Source of the DNA: Saprospiraceae bacterium UBA7328
GTDB taxonomy: Bacteria; Bacteroidota; Bacteroidia; Chitinophagales; Saprospiraceae
Length of the DNA: 64,000 nucleotides
Direction of reading: 5' to 3'
NCBI GenBank assembly: GCA_002471345.1
Contig: DKPS01000181.1
Location: forward strand, 5,515-69,514
Of this stretch, positions 35,112 through 44,714 are shown piece by piece. How positions within the stretch are numbered: position 1 is the first letter of the stretch; each line of letters begins with the position of its first letter. Made by a program: the position numbers and the translations under genes. The notes beneath the pieces were generated by a model that saw only the letters and a list, made by a program, of their open reading frames with translations, was not told the origin of the DNA and made no database searches.

Positions 35112-35950
35112 GGCATAACGGTCTTGAGTCCTTTTTCTTCAAAATACTTCTTCACCTTCGATTCAGGCTCATTTGCGACTACAAGCATAAAATCTCCTCC
35201 CCATGCTCCCAAAGACTTTATCGTTCCATTGAAATCACTGAAATTCTCTTTTTGTACAGAAGGCACCCCAATGGCATCTGAAATTAAAGATTCATGCTCT
35301 TCTAGTAATTTTTCGAAATTGGATTTGTCTTTACACTCTATTATTTGGTCCGAAATCTGACTAATTGTTCTTACCAGTTTATCCGACTTCTGTACTGCTT
35401 TGCGATAGTAATTAATTGCAGCCTCTGTGTTTTGCTTTTTTCCTCTGTGAACGAGAAAAAGACATTTTTCAAATGGAAATTTTAGATCCATTTCGGAATA
35501 ACTGATTTCGTCATCAGTTTTGGTATAAGTAATCGGACTATCTACAAATGCACAGGCCACATCAAATGCACTACCATTCGAAATTTCGTAATAAAGCAAA
35601 AAAGGGTTTACATCTGCCCATTCTGACACAGCATATATAAGGCTACTACTTGAGCCTAATCCCCATATTCTTGGGAACTCTAAAAAAGTATTAACTCTGA
35701 AACCATTCCAATTATTCAGAAATTCAGAATTCAATCTTACTGCTCCTCTTAATAATTTGTGCAAAAAGAATGAAACATCATCATCGGATGTTCTTATAGG
35801 CTTGAAATCGTAAAGGGAAATTTGGGTCTCAAACCACAAGTCACCGTTTTCATCAAAACTTTCCCAGACCAAATCTGATCCTCTCAATGGTTTAACATGA
35901 AGGGACTGTCCTTTTTTACAGGGTAGTGCTATAGCTTTCGCACCGTCCAT
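35090..35950 (-). CDS. GHMP kinase (mevalonate pathway group), start uncertain
   Basis: A GHMP-family kinase of at least 286 residues, placed beside HMG-CoA reductase and IPP isomerase, hence probably mevalonate or phosphomevalonate kinase-like. The Pro-rich RIWGLGSSSSLIYAV loop (94-108) is the ATP-binding GLGSSxA-type motif and GAWGGDFMLVV near 247-257 is the family's third motif. Family members normally begin GKLLLTxEYAVxxG, and this sequence is present in frame upstream of the ATG at 35950 (KKYYGRGKLLLTAEYAV), to about 36010, without an ATG, GTG or TTG. So the real start is upstream, perhaps an unusual ATC at 36010, or the frame carries a sequencing error. Ends convergent to the YhhN gene. 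Confidence 0.85.
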   Translation of the reverse strand: MDGAKAIALPCKKGQSLHVKPLRGSDLVWESFDENGDLWFETQISLYDFKPIRTSDDDVSFFLHKLLRGAVRLNSEFLNNWNGFRVNTFLEFPRIWGLGSSSSLIYAVSEWADVNPFLLYYEISNGSAFDVACAFVDSPITYTKTDDEISYSEMDLKFPFEKCLFLVHRGKKQNTEAAINYYRKAVQKSDKLVRTISQISDQIIECKDKSNFEKLLEEHESLISDAIGVPSVQKENFSDFNGTIKSLGAWGGDFMLVVANEPESKVKKYFEEKGLKTVMPYSDLVL

Positions 35951-36189
35951 GACAGCGTATTCTGCGGTGAGCAGAAGTTTTCCCCGGCCATAATATTTTT
36001 TAACAGCGATGACTTTTGATAATTAGCTTCACAAAAGTAGAAAATTATATAAGTATTTCTTTAAAGTTTAAATGCTTTTGAATCAAGCATTCATAATTAA
36101 CATAAATATTTAATATGCAAATTAGGAGGCATGGCTACAACAGGACAATTGACTATCAAAATAAGTTAATATAGATAGCGAATGGGCGA

Positions 36190-37533
36190 TCAGTTTCTCA
36201 ACCCAATCTTTCTAAGATGATTTAAATATTCTCTTACATTCGAGAATGAAACTAATTTATGTGCAAAATGCTCCATGGCAGCAGCAAATTCTTTTTCTGT
36301 AGCTTGAAGTTGATTCAAAATATTTGAAAGGTGCATTCTCATATGACCCTGTTGAATGCCTGTAGTAACTAATGATTTCAGAGCAGCAAAGTTTTGCATC
36401 AATCCTACTGATGCCACTATTTCCATAAGCTTTGTTGCATTTGGGTTTTGCAGAATTTTAAGAGAAAGTTTTGCCAAAGGGTGTAGATTAGTTAGTCCTC
36501 CTATAGTACCAAGAGCTAATGGTAAATCCATAAAGAACTTGAATTGTCCATTATCCATTGTACATGAAGATAATCCTCGATACTGTCCATCAGAGACTGC
36601 ATATGTATGTCCACATGCTTCTACGGCTCTAAAATCATTTCCAGTGGCAAGAACCACTGCGTCCACTCCATTAAAGATTCCTTTATTGTGAGTTGTAGCT
36701 CTATAGGGGTCCAACTTGGCAATCAATACTGCTCTATAAAATTTTTGAGCGAAAATCTCAGCAGAAATACTATTTGAAAACTTTCCTAAATCTTGTATAG
36801 GACAACCGACTTCGACTCTAACTATACACTCTGGAGTATAATTAGAAAGAATGCAAAGAACAATATCAATTTCTTTTTCCTTGCCAAGAAAGTTCGGAGC
36901 ATTTTGAATAAAGAATTTCCACTTTGCAGCAATTTTTTCTAAAACTGTATTGATAAAATTAGCGCCCATTGAATCACAGGTCTCAAATTTCATTTCAATT
37001 TTATAATAACCACTTTTCTCCTCTGTCATGTCAATTAGATTCATTGACAAAATCCCCCCACCTCGAGATTTCATTTTAGCCGTGAAGTCCTCACAATCAC
37101 TTTCTAATTCTTCCTTTTTGACTTCAAAAAATAGTAAGATTTTCTCTTTTGGTCCATTCCAAAAGAAATGTACATGTCCTAATTTTATAGTACTTAGTAC
37201 TTCAGCTTTTATGCCTCCTCTCGTCTTCCAAAATTTAGCAGCATTACTTGCTGCAGCGACAACTGATGATTCTTCAATCACCATCGGAACTACATACTCC
37301 TCATTATTTATAATGAAGTGAGGTGCTACTCCAAACGGCATGGGGAAATTAGCTAACGTGTTTTCGCTAAATCCATCCAATATTTTTTGTACATCAGTAT
37401 TAATATGTTGGTATGAGCTAAGAAATTTATTCAAATCAGTATCATCTGATAGCCCATGCTCTTGTACCCAAGCTGTCTTTTGTTGTTTATTTAGTTTTGA
37501 AAATCCTCCTGCTTTGTCTTTTCCTTTATTCAC
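36190..37533 (-). CDS. Hydroxymethylglutaryl-CoA reductase, class II
   Basis: Reduces HMG-CoA to mevalonate, the committed step of the mevalonate pathway, or runs in reverse in degradative types. It has 447 residues with the catalytic Glu in VIEESSVVAAAS (86-96), DSMGANFIN (187-195), the catalytic lysine K284 in THNKGIFNG, DGQYRG (315-320) and GGLTNLHPLAK (345-355). A C-terminal His-containing MRMHLSNIL segment carries the catalytic histidine. Class II features and the absence of a membrane anchor indicate a soluble enzyme. It overlaps the upstream IPP isomerase gene by 4 bp, so both are cotranscribed. Confidence 0.94.
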   Translation of the reverse strand: MNKGKDKAGGFSKLNKQQKTAWVQEHGLSDDTDLNKFLSSYQHINTDVQKILDGFSENTLANFPMPFGVAPHFIINNEEYVVPMVIEESSVVAAASNAAKFWKTRGGIKAEVLSTIKLGHVHFFWNGPKEKILLFFEVKKEELESDCEDFTAKMKSRGGGILSMNLIDMTEEKSGYYKIEMKFETCDSMGANFINTVLEKIAAKWKFFIQNAPNFLGKEKEIDIVLCILSNYTPECIVRVEVGCPIQDLGKFSNSISAEIFAQKFYRAVLIAKLDPYRATTHNKGIFNGVDAVVLATGNDFRAVEACGHTYAVSDGQYRGLSSCTMDNGQFKFFMDLPLALGTIGGLTNLHPLAKLSLKILQNPNATKLMEIVASVGLMQNFAALKSLVTTGIQQGHMRMHLSNILNQLQATEKEFAAAMEHFAHKLVSFSNVREYLNHLRKIGLRN

Positions 37534-38540
37534 CTTACTACAGTTAAATATTGAGCTGCCATTTTATATCCTTCTATTTGTGCTTCTACATATTTTGCCA
37601 AATCTGAATAGTTTCCTAAAGCATGATTTAAAAAAGATGAGGCTTGCCCGTAAACACTATTTAATTCACATTTTTTATTGAGATAATAACCTGAAAGATA
37701 ATCTTTTACACCTCCTGAGATGATAATGTGTTTCATTTTGGCTTTAATATTATCTCTACTAATATCATTGATGAACTGGACCATTTCTTCTGCGGTATGA
37801 CCCAAATTTATGAATTCAGAATGATAATTCTCTTCCCTGCGCAAAGCTTCGAGTTTGGTGAAATTTGTTCCTCCAAACCCTGCTAGCTCAATTCCTGCAA
37901 TGTCCATAGATAGCATTGCTTTCAAACTTTCAGGTCCGAAGCCCTGACCAACTTCTTTTATTACAATTTTCGTTTTGACATTGTCAATAACTTTTTGAAT
38001 ACAGTCCAAAGGATTCATATCTATCATATCTCCTTCAAGTTGCATCCATTCTTGCATTGGGTTGATGTGAATGAAAAGGCCATCAGCCTTGAGTTTGGAA
38101 ATTAGATTTATAATAGTTTGAAAATCCTCATTTCTTACAATTTCTATAATCTGAGCAATACCTAGATTTGCATATAGAGGTTGGATGCCTATAATCTCTC
38201 TTACATCAAAATCTAAGAAAAATTCATCACTTTTTAAAAGTTGTCGACATGAGCCTAACCCCATTCCCAGTCCAAATTCGTTACATGCCCTCGCTAGATT
38301 TTGATTGATATGAGCCGCTTTTTCCGTGCCTCCAGTCATGCTCGACACCCAGATTGGTGCTTCCAGTTCCGCTCCCAAAAAGTTTAGCGAAATATTTGAT
38401 TTTTCACTTGCCATATGGTTGATAGCAGGTTCATAATTGAATCTAGTATCTCTTTTGTTCTTACCAGTCTGAGATTCTAATGCCAAAGCAATATGATCCT
38501 TTTTCCTTCTAATAGCCGATTTGTCCTTGTTTGAATTCAT
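37530..38540 (-). CDS. fni: Isopentenyl-diphosphate delta-isomerase, type 2
   Basis: FMN- and NADPH-dependent isomerase that interconverts IPP and DMAPP. I start it at the ATG at 38540 (MNSNKDKSAIRRKKDHIALA, 336 residues); the frame extends further to 38630 but that part has no family similarity. The RRKKDHIALAL start, PIWVSSMTGGT (flavin), IHINPMQEWMQLEGD and the KMKHIIISGGVKDYLSG phosphate-binding region match type 2 enzymes; type 1 Nudix isomerase is unrelated. First gene of the small isoprenoid operon with HMG-CoA reductase. Confidence 0.95.
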   Translation of the reverse strand: MNSNKDKSAIRRKKDHIALALESQTGKNKRDTRFNYEPAINHMASEKSNISLNFLGAELEAPIWVSSMTGGTEKAAHINQNLARACNEFGLGMGLGSCRQLLKSDEFFLDFDVREIIGIQPLYANLGIAQIIEIVRNEDFQTIINLISKLKADGLFIHINPMQEWMQLEGDMIDMNPLDCIQKVIDNVKTKIVIKEVGQGFGPESLKAMLSMDIAGIELAGFGGTNFTKLEALRREENYHSEFINLGHTAEEMVQFINDISRDNIKAKMKHIIISGGVKDYLSGYYLNKKCELNSVYGQASSFLNHALGNYSDLAKYVEAQIEGYKMAAQYLTVVR

Positions 38541-38697
38541 ATAGATCATACAAACATAAGTACTAACCAGAAGGTTGAAAGCGTTTTTTGACCGTCTTTT
38601 AATTTTAATTGGCTGCTTAGACAATGTCAACTAGGAAAATAGGATTTAATTAACCCTATATGCAGAATCTGAGTAGTTGTATAAAAAACGATTTTTG

Positions 38698-39822
38698 ATG
38701 AAATATGTAATTGGTCTTATTGTCCCCCTATTTATTTCTTATTCACTCAGTGGACAGATCGATCGGCAATCTGCTTTCCATTTTAATGAAGCAATCCTTC
38801 ATTTCAAAGAAAAAAACTATAATGCTGCAATAAAGTCTTATGACGAAGCTTTAAAAATTACACCTGATTATGAAAAAGCGCTATACAACCGAGGCAAGGC
38901 CAAATTGAAGCTCAAGAATTATAAATCAGCGCTTTCAGATTTCAAAAAGACAGGTGACATTAATCCAAAACATGCTAAAGCGCACCTATACAATGGTCTC
39001 TGCCAAATGCGATTAAAAAATTACCCTGCTGCAATTTCATATCTCAGCAAGTCAATAGCTATAGATAAATCATCTTATGCATATACCAATAGGGCACTAT
39101 GTTTCATGCAAGAAAAAAAATATGACAAAGCTATAAAAGACTATGCCCTGGTCCTTAATGATGATTCTAAAAATGTAAAGGCAAGGCATAACAGAGCAAT
39201 TTGTCTTCTCAAATTGGATAAAAAAGCGGCGGCCTTAGCAGATCTATCTAAGATCTTAGACATTGATCCTGAACATAATGATGCAAGATTTGCTAGAGCA
39301 CAGATAATGAGCAAAGAAGAAGATTTTTCTAAAGTGATTTCTGATTTAAATCACCTAGAAAGGTCTCAGTACGATAATAAAAAGATATTCTACATGAGAG
39401 GATATGCTTACTTAAAACAAGGTGATCTAGAAAGCGCAAATTCTGATTTTGCTCGTATGATTGACCTAGATCCACAGCATGGCTCCGCCATAAAAAATGC
39501 GGCGTTCACAAGTTATAAACTCAAGGCTTTTGATGATGCAGTAAAGTATTACTCGTTAATACTAGATATTGAGCCTGAAAATGAAAAGCACTATCTAAAT
39601 AGAGGACTGGCCTGTCTGCAAATAGAAAAGTTTGATCAAGCCCATAATGATTTTTCTAAAGTGATTTCTTTCCAACCTGAAATGGCTTTAGCCTATTATA
39701 ACAGAGCTAATGCTCTTATTGGAATGGAAGACAAGCCCTCAGCATGTGAGGATATGAGGCAAGCAGCAAAATTGGGTTATGAAAAAGCATTTAAACATAT
39801 CTCCTATGCATGTCAGAATTAA
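38698..39822 (+). CDS. Exported TPR-repeat protein
   Basis: The ATG at 38698 gives 374 residues with signal peptide MKYVIGLIVPLFISYSLSGQ; an earlier TTG-led frame at 38677 is rejected. Ten or so TPR units of about 34 residues run from about 30 to 370, for example AALADLSKILDIDPEHNDA and AHNDFSKVISFQPEMALAY, with regular A-x-x-x-Y-N-R-G/A signatures. It is probably periplasmic or surface-bound and serves as a protein-interaction scaffold; no partner is suggested by the ribosomal neighbours. Function not known. Confidence 0.85.
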   Translation: MKYVIGLIVPLFISYSLSGQIDRQSAFHFNEAILHFKEKNYNAAIKSYDEALKITPDYEKALYNRGKAKLKLKNYKSALSDFKKTGDINPKHAKAHLYNGLCQMRLKNYPAAISYLSKSIAIDKSSYAYTNRALCFMQEKKYDKAIKDYALVLNDDSKNVKARHNRAICLLKLDKKAAALADLSKILDIDPEHNDARFARAQIMSKEEDFSKVISDLNHLERSQYDNKKIFYMRGYAYLKQGDLESANSDFARMIDLDPQHGSAIKNAAFTSYKLKAFDDAVKYYSLILDIEPENEKHYLNRGLACLQIEKFDQAHNDFSKVISFQPEMALAYYNRANALIGMEDKPSACEDMRQAAKLGYEKAFKHISYACQN

Positions 39823-39987
39823 TTCCATATTTCTTTTACTAAATATTTGTTGATTCTAGGGCCAAAAATCAGGAGTAACATGATTATTCCTTTGCCAAAA
39901 GGGTCTTTCAAAATTTTATTTTGTGCGATAATTAAACTGACTATCAACAAGTTACAATCAGCACATGAAAATATTATTGTCTTTTTC

Positions 39988-40018
39988 TTGATTCCACCTT
40001 TTAATAAATATACTTTTG
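39988..40018 (+). promoter_or_regulatory. Predicted promoter of rplM-rpsI-rpsB-tsf
   Basis: TTG at 39988-39990 and TACTTTTG at 40011-40018, an exact TAnnTTTG match, with 20 bases between. Transcription would begin near 40025, about 27 bases before the rplM GTG start. A supports the Bacteroidota assignment. Confidence 0.6.
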
Positions 40019-40051
40019 CAGCCGCTTTTGAAATAGCAAAAAATAACTGCG

Positions 40052-40495
40052 GTGAATACATTAAGTTATAAAACGAAATCCACAAGAAAAGAAGACGTTG
40101 AGCGCGATTGGTATATAGTAGATGCTACTAATGTACCTCTAGGCCGTCTTTGTACCAAAATAGCTAATGTGCTGAGAGGTAAACATAAGCCTTCGTACAC
40201 TCCACATATTGATGATGGTGATAATATTATCGTGATCAATGCGGAGAAAGTTAGATTAACTGGTAACAAATGGAATGACAAAGAATATTTAAGATATTCT
40301 GGATATCCTGGAGGATTAAAATCAAGAACTGCTGCTGAGCAGTTAGAAAAGAAACCATTCTTCATTGTAGAAAATGCCGTGCGAGGTATGCTACCAAAGA
40401 ATAGATTGGGAAGACAAATGTTTAAAAAGTTATTTGTGTATGTAGGAGGAGATCATCCTCATGCAGCGCAGAAGCCAAAAGAATTCAAATTCTGA
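40052..40495 (+). CDS. rplM: 50S ribosomal protein L13
   Basis: 147-residue L13. WYIVDATNVPLGRLCTKIA, GDNIIVINAEKVRLTGNKW and the AVRGMLPKNRLGRQM signature are unmistakable. The start codon is GTG. Assembles early into the 50S subunit. It overlaps nothing but lies 1 bp before rpsI, the standard L13-S9 pair. Confidence 0.98.
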   Translation: MNTLSYKTKSTRKEDVERDWYIVDATNVPLGRLCTKIANVLRGKHKPSYTPHIDDGDNIIVINAEKVRLTGNKWNDKEYLRYSGYPGGLKSRTAAEQLEKKPFFIVENAVRGMLPKNRLGRQMFKKLFVYVGGDHPHAAQKPKEFKF

Positions 40496-40496
40496 T

Positions 40497-40883
40497 ATGG
40501 ATACTATTAACACTATAGGAAGAAGAAAGGCCTCAGTGGCTAGAGTATATTTAAGTAATGGCACTGGCAACATAGTTGTGAATGGTCGTGATCTTAAAGA
40601 ATACTTTCCTCAGCCAGCCATACAATTCAAAGTAGTACACCCTTTAGAAATAATTGGAGTACTGAAAGAATATGACTTAAAGGTCAATGTGAAAGGTGGA
40701 GGGTTCAAAGGACAAGCTGAAGCTATACGTCTAGGAATCTCTAGAGCACTTGTGAAAATCAATGAAGATTTTAAATCACCATTGAAGGAATTGAAATATC
40801 TCACTAGAGATGCCAGAGTGGTAGAAAGAAAGAAATACGGAAAGCCAAAGGCAAGAAAGAGTTTCCAATTCTCAAAACGTTAA
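40497..40883 (+). CDS. rpsI: 30S ribosomal protein S9
   Basis: 128-residue S9, starting at the ATG at 40497 (MDTINTIGRRKASVARVYL); a longer in-frame start inside rplM is ignored. GGGFKGQAEAIRLGISRAL and the basic C-terminal tail ending SFQFSKR, which reaches the tRNA in the P site, are present. It follows rplM by 1 bp. Confidence 0.98.
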   Translation: MDTINTIGRRKASVARVYLSNGTGNIVVNGRDLKEYFPQPAIQFKVVHPLEIIGVLKEYDLKVNVKGGGFKGQAEAIRLGISRALVKINEDFKSPLKELKYLTRDARVVERKKYGKPKARKSFQFSKR

Positions 40884-40893
40884 TATTAAGACA

Positions 40894-41616
40894 ATGCCAA
40901 AGATTGAATATAAAGAGTTATTGGATGCTGGTGTTCATTTAGGACACATGAAAAAGAAATGGAATCCCAAAATGCAGCCATACATTTTCATGGAACGCAA
41001 GGGAATTCATATCATAGATCTTAATCAGACTATGAAGTCTATGGAAAAAAGTGCGAATGCACTTAGATCTATAGCTAAATCTGGTAGAAAGATTCTTTTT
41101 GTAGCTACAAAGAAGCAAGCAAGAGATATTGTTAAAGAAGCTGCTCAAAGTGTGAATATGCCTTTCGTAACCGAGAGATGGTTAGGAGGTATGATGACGA
41201 ACTTTGCTACTATCAGAAGATCGGTAAAGAAAATGCAAAGTATAGATAGAATCTTAGCAGATGGCTCATTGACAAGCATCACTAAGAAAGAAAGATTGAC
41301 CCTTTCTAGAGAAAGAGCAAAGCTAGATAAAGTGTTAGGTGGTATTTCTGGATTGAATAGAATACCTGCAGCTGTATTCATAGTGGATATTACACATGAG
41401 CATATTGCTGTAACAGAGTCTAACAAACTAGGATTGAGAACATTTGCATTGGTAGATACGAACTCAAATCCTAATCTTATTGACTTCCCTATTCCTGCAA
41501 ATGATGACGCTTCAAAATCAATAAGAGTAATTACTAATTATATGATAGAAGCGATCAAAGAAGGACTAACGGAAAGATCCAAGGTACAGGAAGAATTACC
41601 TCAAGCCACTACATAA
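40894..41616 (+). CDS. rpsB: 30S ribosomal protein S2
   Basis: 240-residue S2: LLDAGVHLGHMKKKWNPKM, FVTERWLGGMMTNFATI and LRTFALVDTNSNPNLIDFPIP are family signatures. Ten bp after rpsI and 54 bp before tsf. Placement between rpsI and tsf is the usual Bacteroidota order. Confidence 0.98.
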   Translation: MPKIEYKELLDAGVHLGHMKKKWNPKMQPYIFMERKGIHIIDLNQTMKSMEKSANALRSIAKSGRKILFVATKKQARDIVKEAAQSVNMPFVTERWLGGMMTNFATIRRSVKKMQSIDRILADGSLTSITKKERLTLSRERAKLDKVLGGISGLNRIPAAVFIVDITHEHIAVTESNKLGLRTFALVDTNSNPNLIDFPIPANDDASKSIRVITNYMIEAIKEGLTERSKVQEELPQATT

Positions 41617-41670
41617 GTGAGCCTGAAGTAAGTTTTAAAATATTATTAGTAAAAAAGGAAATATAATATA

Positions 41671-42513
41671 ATGGCAATAAGCGCATCAGACGTAAAGAAG
41701 CTTCGAGATATGACAGGAGCTGGTATGATGGATTGTAAAAAAGCCCTCACTGAAGCTAATGGTGATTTTGATAAAGCCATAGAAGAACTGAGAAAAAAAG
41801 GGCAAAAACTTTCTGCCAAAAGAGCAGATAGAGATACTACAGAAGGTGTAGTCATCGCCAAAACTTCAGGAAATAGAAATAATGGAGTAGTTGTAAAATT
41901 AGGTTGCGAAACCGATTTTGTTGCTAAAGGTGAGGGTTTCATTTCAATGGCTGATAAGATAGCTGAGATAGCATTAAAAGAACTACCTACTACCGTAGAT
42001 GATCTCAAAGCTACAGCTTTTGGAGATGGAATGACCATTGGAGAGAAAGTAATAGAACAGACAGGAGTCATAGGAGAGAAAATTTCTCTTAATGAATATG
42101 CCAAAATTGAAACAGCAGCAGGAGAAGGACAAGTACTTCCTTATATTCACATGGGATATAAAGCAGGTGTACTAGTAGCTCTTAACTTAGAAGGGCCACA
42201 ATTTGTGGATGCGGGTAAAGATGTGGCTATGCAAGTAGCTGCAATGAAACCAATTGCTGTGAATCAGGATGGTGTAGATCAAGCTACAATAGATAAAGAA
42301 ATAGAAATAGGTAAAGAGTTGGCAAAGAATGAAGGAAAGCCAGAAGCGATGCTGGAAAGAATCGCAACTGGTAGGTTAAACAAATTCTTCAAAGAAACTA
42401 CTCTACTACCACAAGCATTTGTGAAGGACTCTAAGAAGTCAGTTGACGGATATCTGAAAGATCAAGATCCGAATCTGACAGTTACAGATTTCAAACACAT
42501 TTCGTTAGGATAA
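41671..42513 (+). CDS. tsf: Elongation factor Ts
   Basis: 280-residue EF-Ts, the nucleotide exchange factor for EF-Tu. The N-terminal UBA-like LRDMTGAGMMDCKKAL signature, TSGNRNNGVVVKLGCETDFV and the coiled-coil core are present. Followed by a strong terminator, so the four-gene ribosomal operon ends here. Confidence 0.97.
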   Translation: MAISASDVKKLRDMTGAGMMDCKKALTEANGDFDKAIEELRKKGQKLSAKRADRDTTEGVVIAKTSGNRNNGVVVKLGCETDFVAKGEGFISMADKIAEIALKELPTTVDDLKATAFGDGMTIGEKVIEQTGVIGEKISLNEYAKIETAAGEGQVLPYIHMGYKAGVLVALNLEGPQFVDAGKDVAMQVAAMKPIAVNQDGVDQATIDKEIEIGKELAKNEGKPEAMLERIATGRLNKFFKETTLLPQAFVKDSKKSVDGYLKDQDPNLTVTDFKHISLG

Positions 42514-42520
42514 ATTAAAA

Positions 42521-42552
42521 AGAGCGATTCAATTTTTGGATCGCTTTTTTTA
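42521..42552 (+). terminator. Intrinsic terminator after tsf
   Basis: Stem of eight base pairs (42523-42530 with 42538-42545, one G-U) with a 7-base loop and then a run of seven T. Ends the rplM-rpsI-rpsB-tsf transcript 8 bases past the tsf stop codon. Confidence 0.88.
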
Positions 42553-42597
42553 TGTTTATACATCAATATATATTTACTACTAAGCTTAAAGTCCATT

Positions 42598-43317
42598 ATG
42601 CCCTTGAAATATAAAAGACTGTTACTCAAACTCAGCGGCGAATCTCTAATGGGAGATAAATCATTTGGGATAAGTGCCGACAGACTTCATCATTATGCAT
42701 TAGAGATAAAAAAAGCAAAAGAGTTAGAAGGGGTAGAAATAGCTATTGTGATAGGTGGTGGAAATATTTATAGAGGGCTTCAAGCATCAGATTCAGGTAT
42801 TGAGAGAGTAACTGGAGATTATATGGGCATGCTAGCCACTTGTATCAATGGAATGGCTCTGCAGAGTGCTTTAGAAAATGTAGGAGTGTATACTAGGTTA
42901 GTCTCAGCAATAGAAATGAGAGAAATAGCTGAACCCTATATCAGAAGAAGAGCAGTAAGACATCTTGAAAAAGGCAGAGTAGTTATATTCTCTGCCGGAA
43001 CTGGAAATCCATATTTTACTACTGATTCCGCTGCTGCTTTAAGAGCAAATGAAATAGATGCTAATGTTATCCTTAAAGGAACCAGAGTAGATGGAATATA
43101 TTCTGAAGATCCTGAAAAAAATCCGAACGCTAAGAAATACGATGCAATCAGCTTCGATACCGCCATTTCAGAAAATCTAAAAGTAATGGATATGACCGCA
43201 TTTACTCTTTGTCGAGAAAATAATCTACCGATCGTAGTATTCGATATCAATGAGAAGTACAATCTATATAAGGTTATAAAAGGGCAAGAAGGTTTAGGCA
43301 CTCTTGTAAAGGACTAA
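42598..43317 (+). CDS. pyrH: UMP kinase
   Basis: 239-residue UMP kinase (UMP plus ATP to UDP) of the amino-acid-kinase fold. [30 protein letters not shown] and [16 protein letters not shown] motif ([13 protein letters not shown]) are all present. frr, the usual next gene, does not follow here. Confidence 0.97.
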   Translation: MPLKYKRLLLKLSGESLMGDKSFGISADRLHHYALEIKKAKELEGVEIAIVIGGGNIYRGLQASDSGIERVTGDYMGMLATCINGMALQSALENVGVYTRLVSAIEMREIAEPYIRRRAVRHLEKGRVVIFSAGTGNPYFTTDSAAALRANEIDANVILKGTRVDGIYSEDPEKNPNAKKYDAISFDTAISENLKVMDMTAFTLCRENNLPIVVFDINEKYNLYKVIKGQEGLGTLVKD

Positions 43318-43412
43318 ATGTAACTTTTGCACTCTCTCCCTCGTCTATTCACTTTTACCTCACATCAGACTTATAGAACCTAATCCCTATTTTTGAATAG
43401 AACTTATTCAAT

Positions 43413-44714
43413 ATGCTCAAAAATATCCTACTTGGTTTAGCATTGCTACTTTTTGGTTTTACATGCCACAATAGCTTCAATTTGTACCATCAAATCAGAA
43501 AGCAAAAGGAACTCAAAGAAGATCATGCTGCGATAAATATGATTACTTATGGGCTTTTTGACATACAAATTTGGAAGGAGCAAGCTCTTGACATCTTTAA
43601 AAAGAACATTGAAGAATATGAAATTGAAGCTTCAGCATATGAAGAATTAGATCGAACACTTCAAGTCTATTTGAATCAATTATATAAGCAATATTTCGAA
43701 TCTGGAGATCTGATTGATACTATTCTGGAGAAGTTGATTGAAAATGGAAGTCTAAATCAGATGTTTGCAACCATTATTCAAAAAAATATAGGCTCTCAAT
43801 TGTCAAATTTAAATTTGGAAAAAGAGATACCTGGATTATCAAAATCATTACTTCAAGAAATAAAAAATAACGAACCTCAAATCAAAGCTTATTTTCAGTC
43901 TGAACTTCTCAGTATGGTAATGTCAGATGTACAAGGAAAACTTGCTGATAGAAGAAAACCTTATTATCATAAATATGAATTTGATACTTATAAAGAGACC
44001 AATGCTTATCTACTAAGTCAAATAAAAGTCATAGAATCAAATGAGCGTCCTGCTTTAACACAAAATATACTTCTTCTCTCTGTTCTATTAGCGCTGCTAA
44101 TGATAGGATGGAAATGGATAGGATTTAAAATGATGATATTAGGGTTGACCTTAACATCAATTGCATTTTTGATACTTGGCATTACCTTTCCAATGATCGA
44201 TATAGATGCAAGACTGAATGCCTTTACTATCAGCCTTATGGGAGAACCAATATCATTTGAAGAGCAGGTTATTTATTTTCAGAGTAAATCTATACTTGAT
44301 GTGACTAAAACCCTTTGGGAAGGCCAAGGCTGGGACTTAAAGCTTGTAGGTGCCTTAGTGTTCTGCTTTAGCATTGTTTTTCCATTGATTAAATTGATTT
44401 TATCAGCATTTTATCTTTTTAGCAAAAAAGTAGCCTCTAGCAAAGTAGTTCAAAATGTAATCTTTCACTTGGGGAAGTGGAGTATGGCTGATGTTTTTGT
44501 AGTTGCTATGTTTATGGCATATATTGGATTCTATGGTATTATTACATCTCAACTCTCGGGAATTTCTAATAATCCAAATGGGTATGCTGTGGAGACATTA
44601 AATTACTCTCGTCTGGCTCCTGGAGCTTTGTATTTTACTTGTTATTGCATTCTTTCAGTGTTTATTGGGATTTTGATCAATAATAAATCTAAAAAGAATA
44701 TTAGTTCCACCTAA
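43413..44714 (+). CDS. PqiA-like membrane protein with large periplasmic domain
   Basis: A 433-residue membrane protein. A first helix (about 3-19) is followed by about 185 residues of mostly helical, Glu/Leu-rich periplasmic domain without recognisable motif. Helices then run at about 211-228, 236-253, 303-324, 357-375 and 395-412. The second half resembles paraquat-inducible protein A: SIVFPLIKLILSAFYLF and LGKWSMADVFVVAMFMAYIGF match its TM core. PqiA in other bacteria joins the inner membrane to lipid transport complexes (PqiB MCE), but no MCE gene is beside it. Role is uncertain; the N-terminal domain is not that of E. coli PqiA, which is longer and has zinc-ribbon cysteines. Confidence 0.72.
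   Translation: MLKNILLGLALLLFGFTCHNSFNLYHQIRKQKELKEDHAAINMITYGLFDIQIWKEQALDIFKKNIEEYEIEASAYEELDRTLQVYLNQLYKQYFESGDLIDTILEKLIENGSLNQMFATIIQKNIGSQLSNLNLEKEIPGLSKSLLQEIKNNEPQIKAYFQSELLSMVMSDVQGKLADRRKPYYHKYEFDTYKETNAYLLSQIKVIESNERPALTQNILLLSVLLALLMIGWKWIGFKMMILGLTLTSIAFLILGITFPMIDIDARLNAFTISLMGEPISFEEQVIYFQSKSILDVTKTLWEGQGWDLKLVGALVFCFSIVFPLIKLILSAFYLFSKKVASSKVVQNVIFHLGKWSMADVFVVAMFMAYIGFYGIITSQLSGISNNPNGYAVETLNYSRLAPGALYFTCYCILSVFIGILINNKSKKNISST

Noticed and set aside
36131..36169. Short frame MATTGQLTIKIS after an AGGAGG-like sequence
   Set aside because: Just 12 codons with no downstream continuation, terminator or conserved neighbour; the purine stretch is likely chance.
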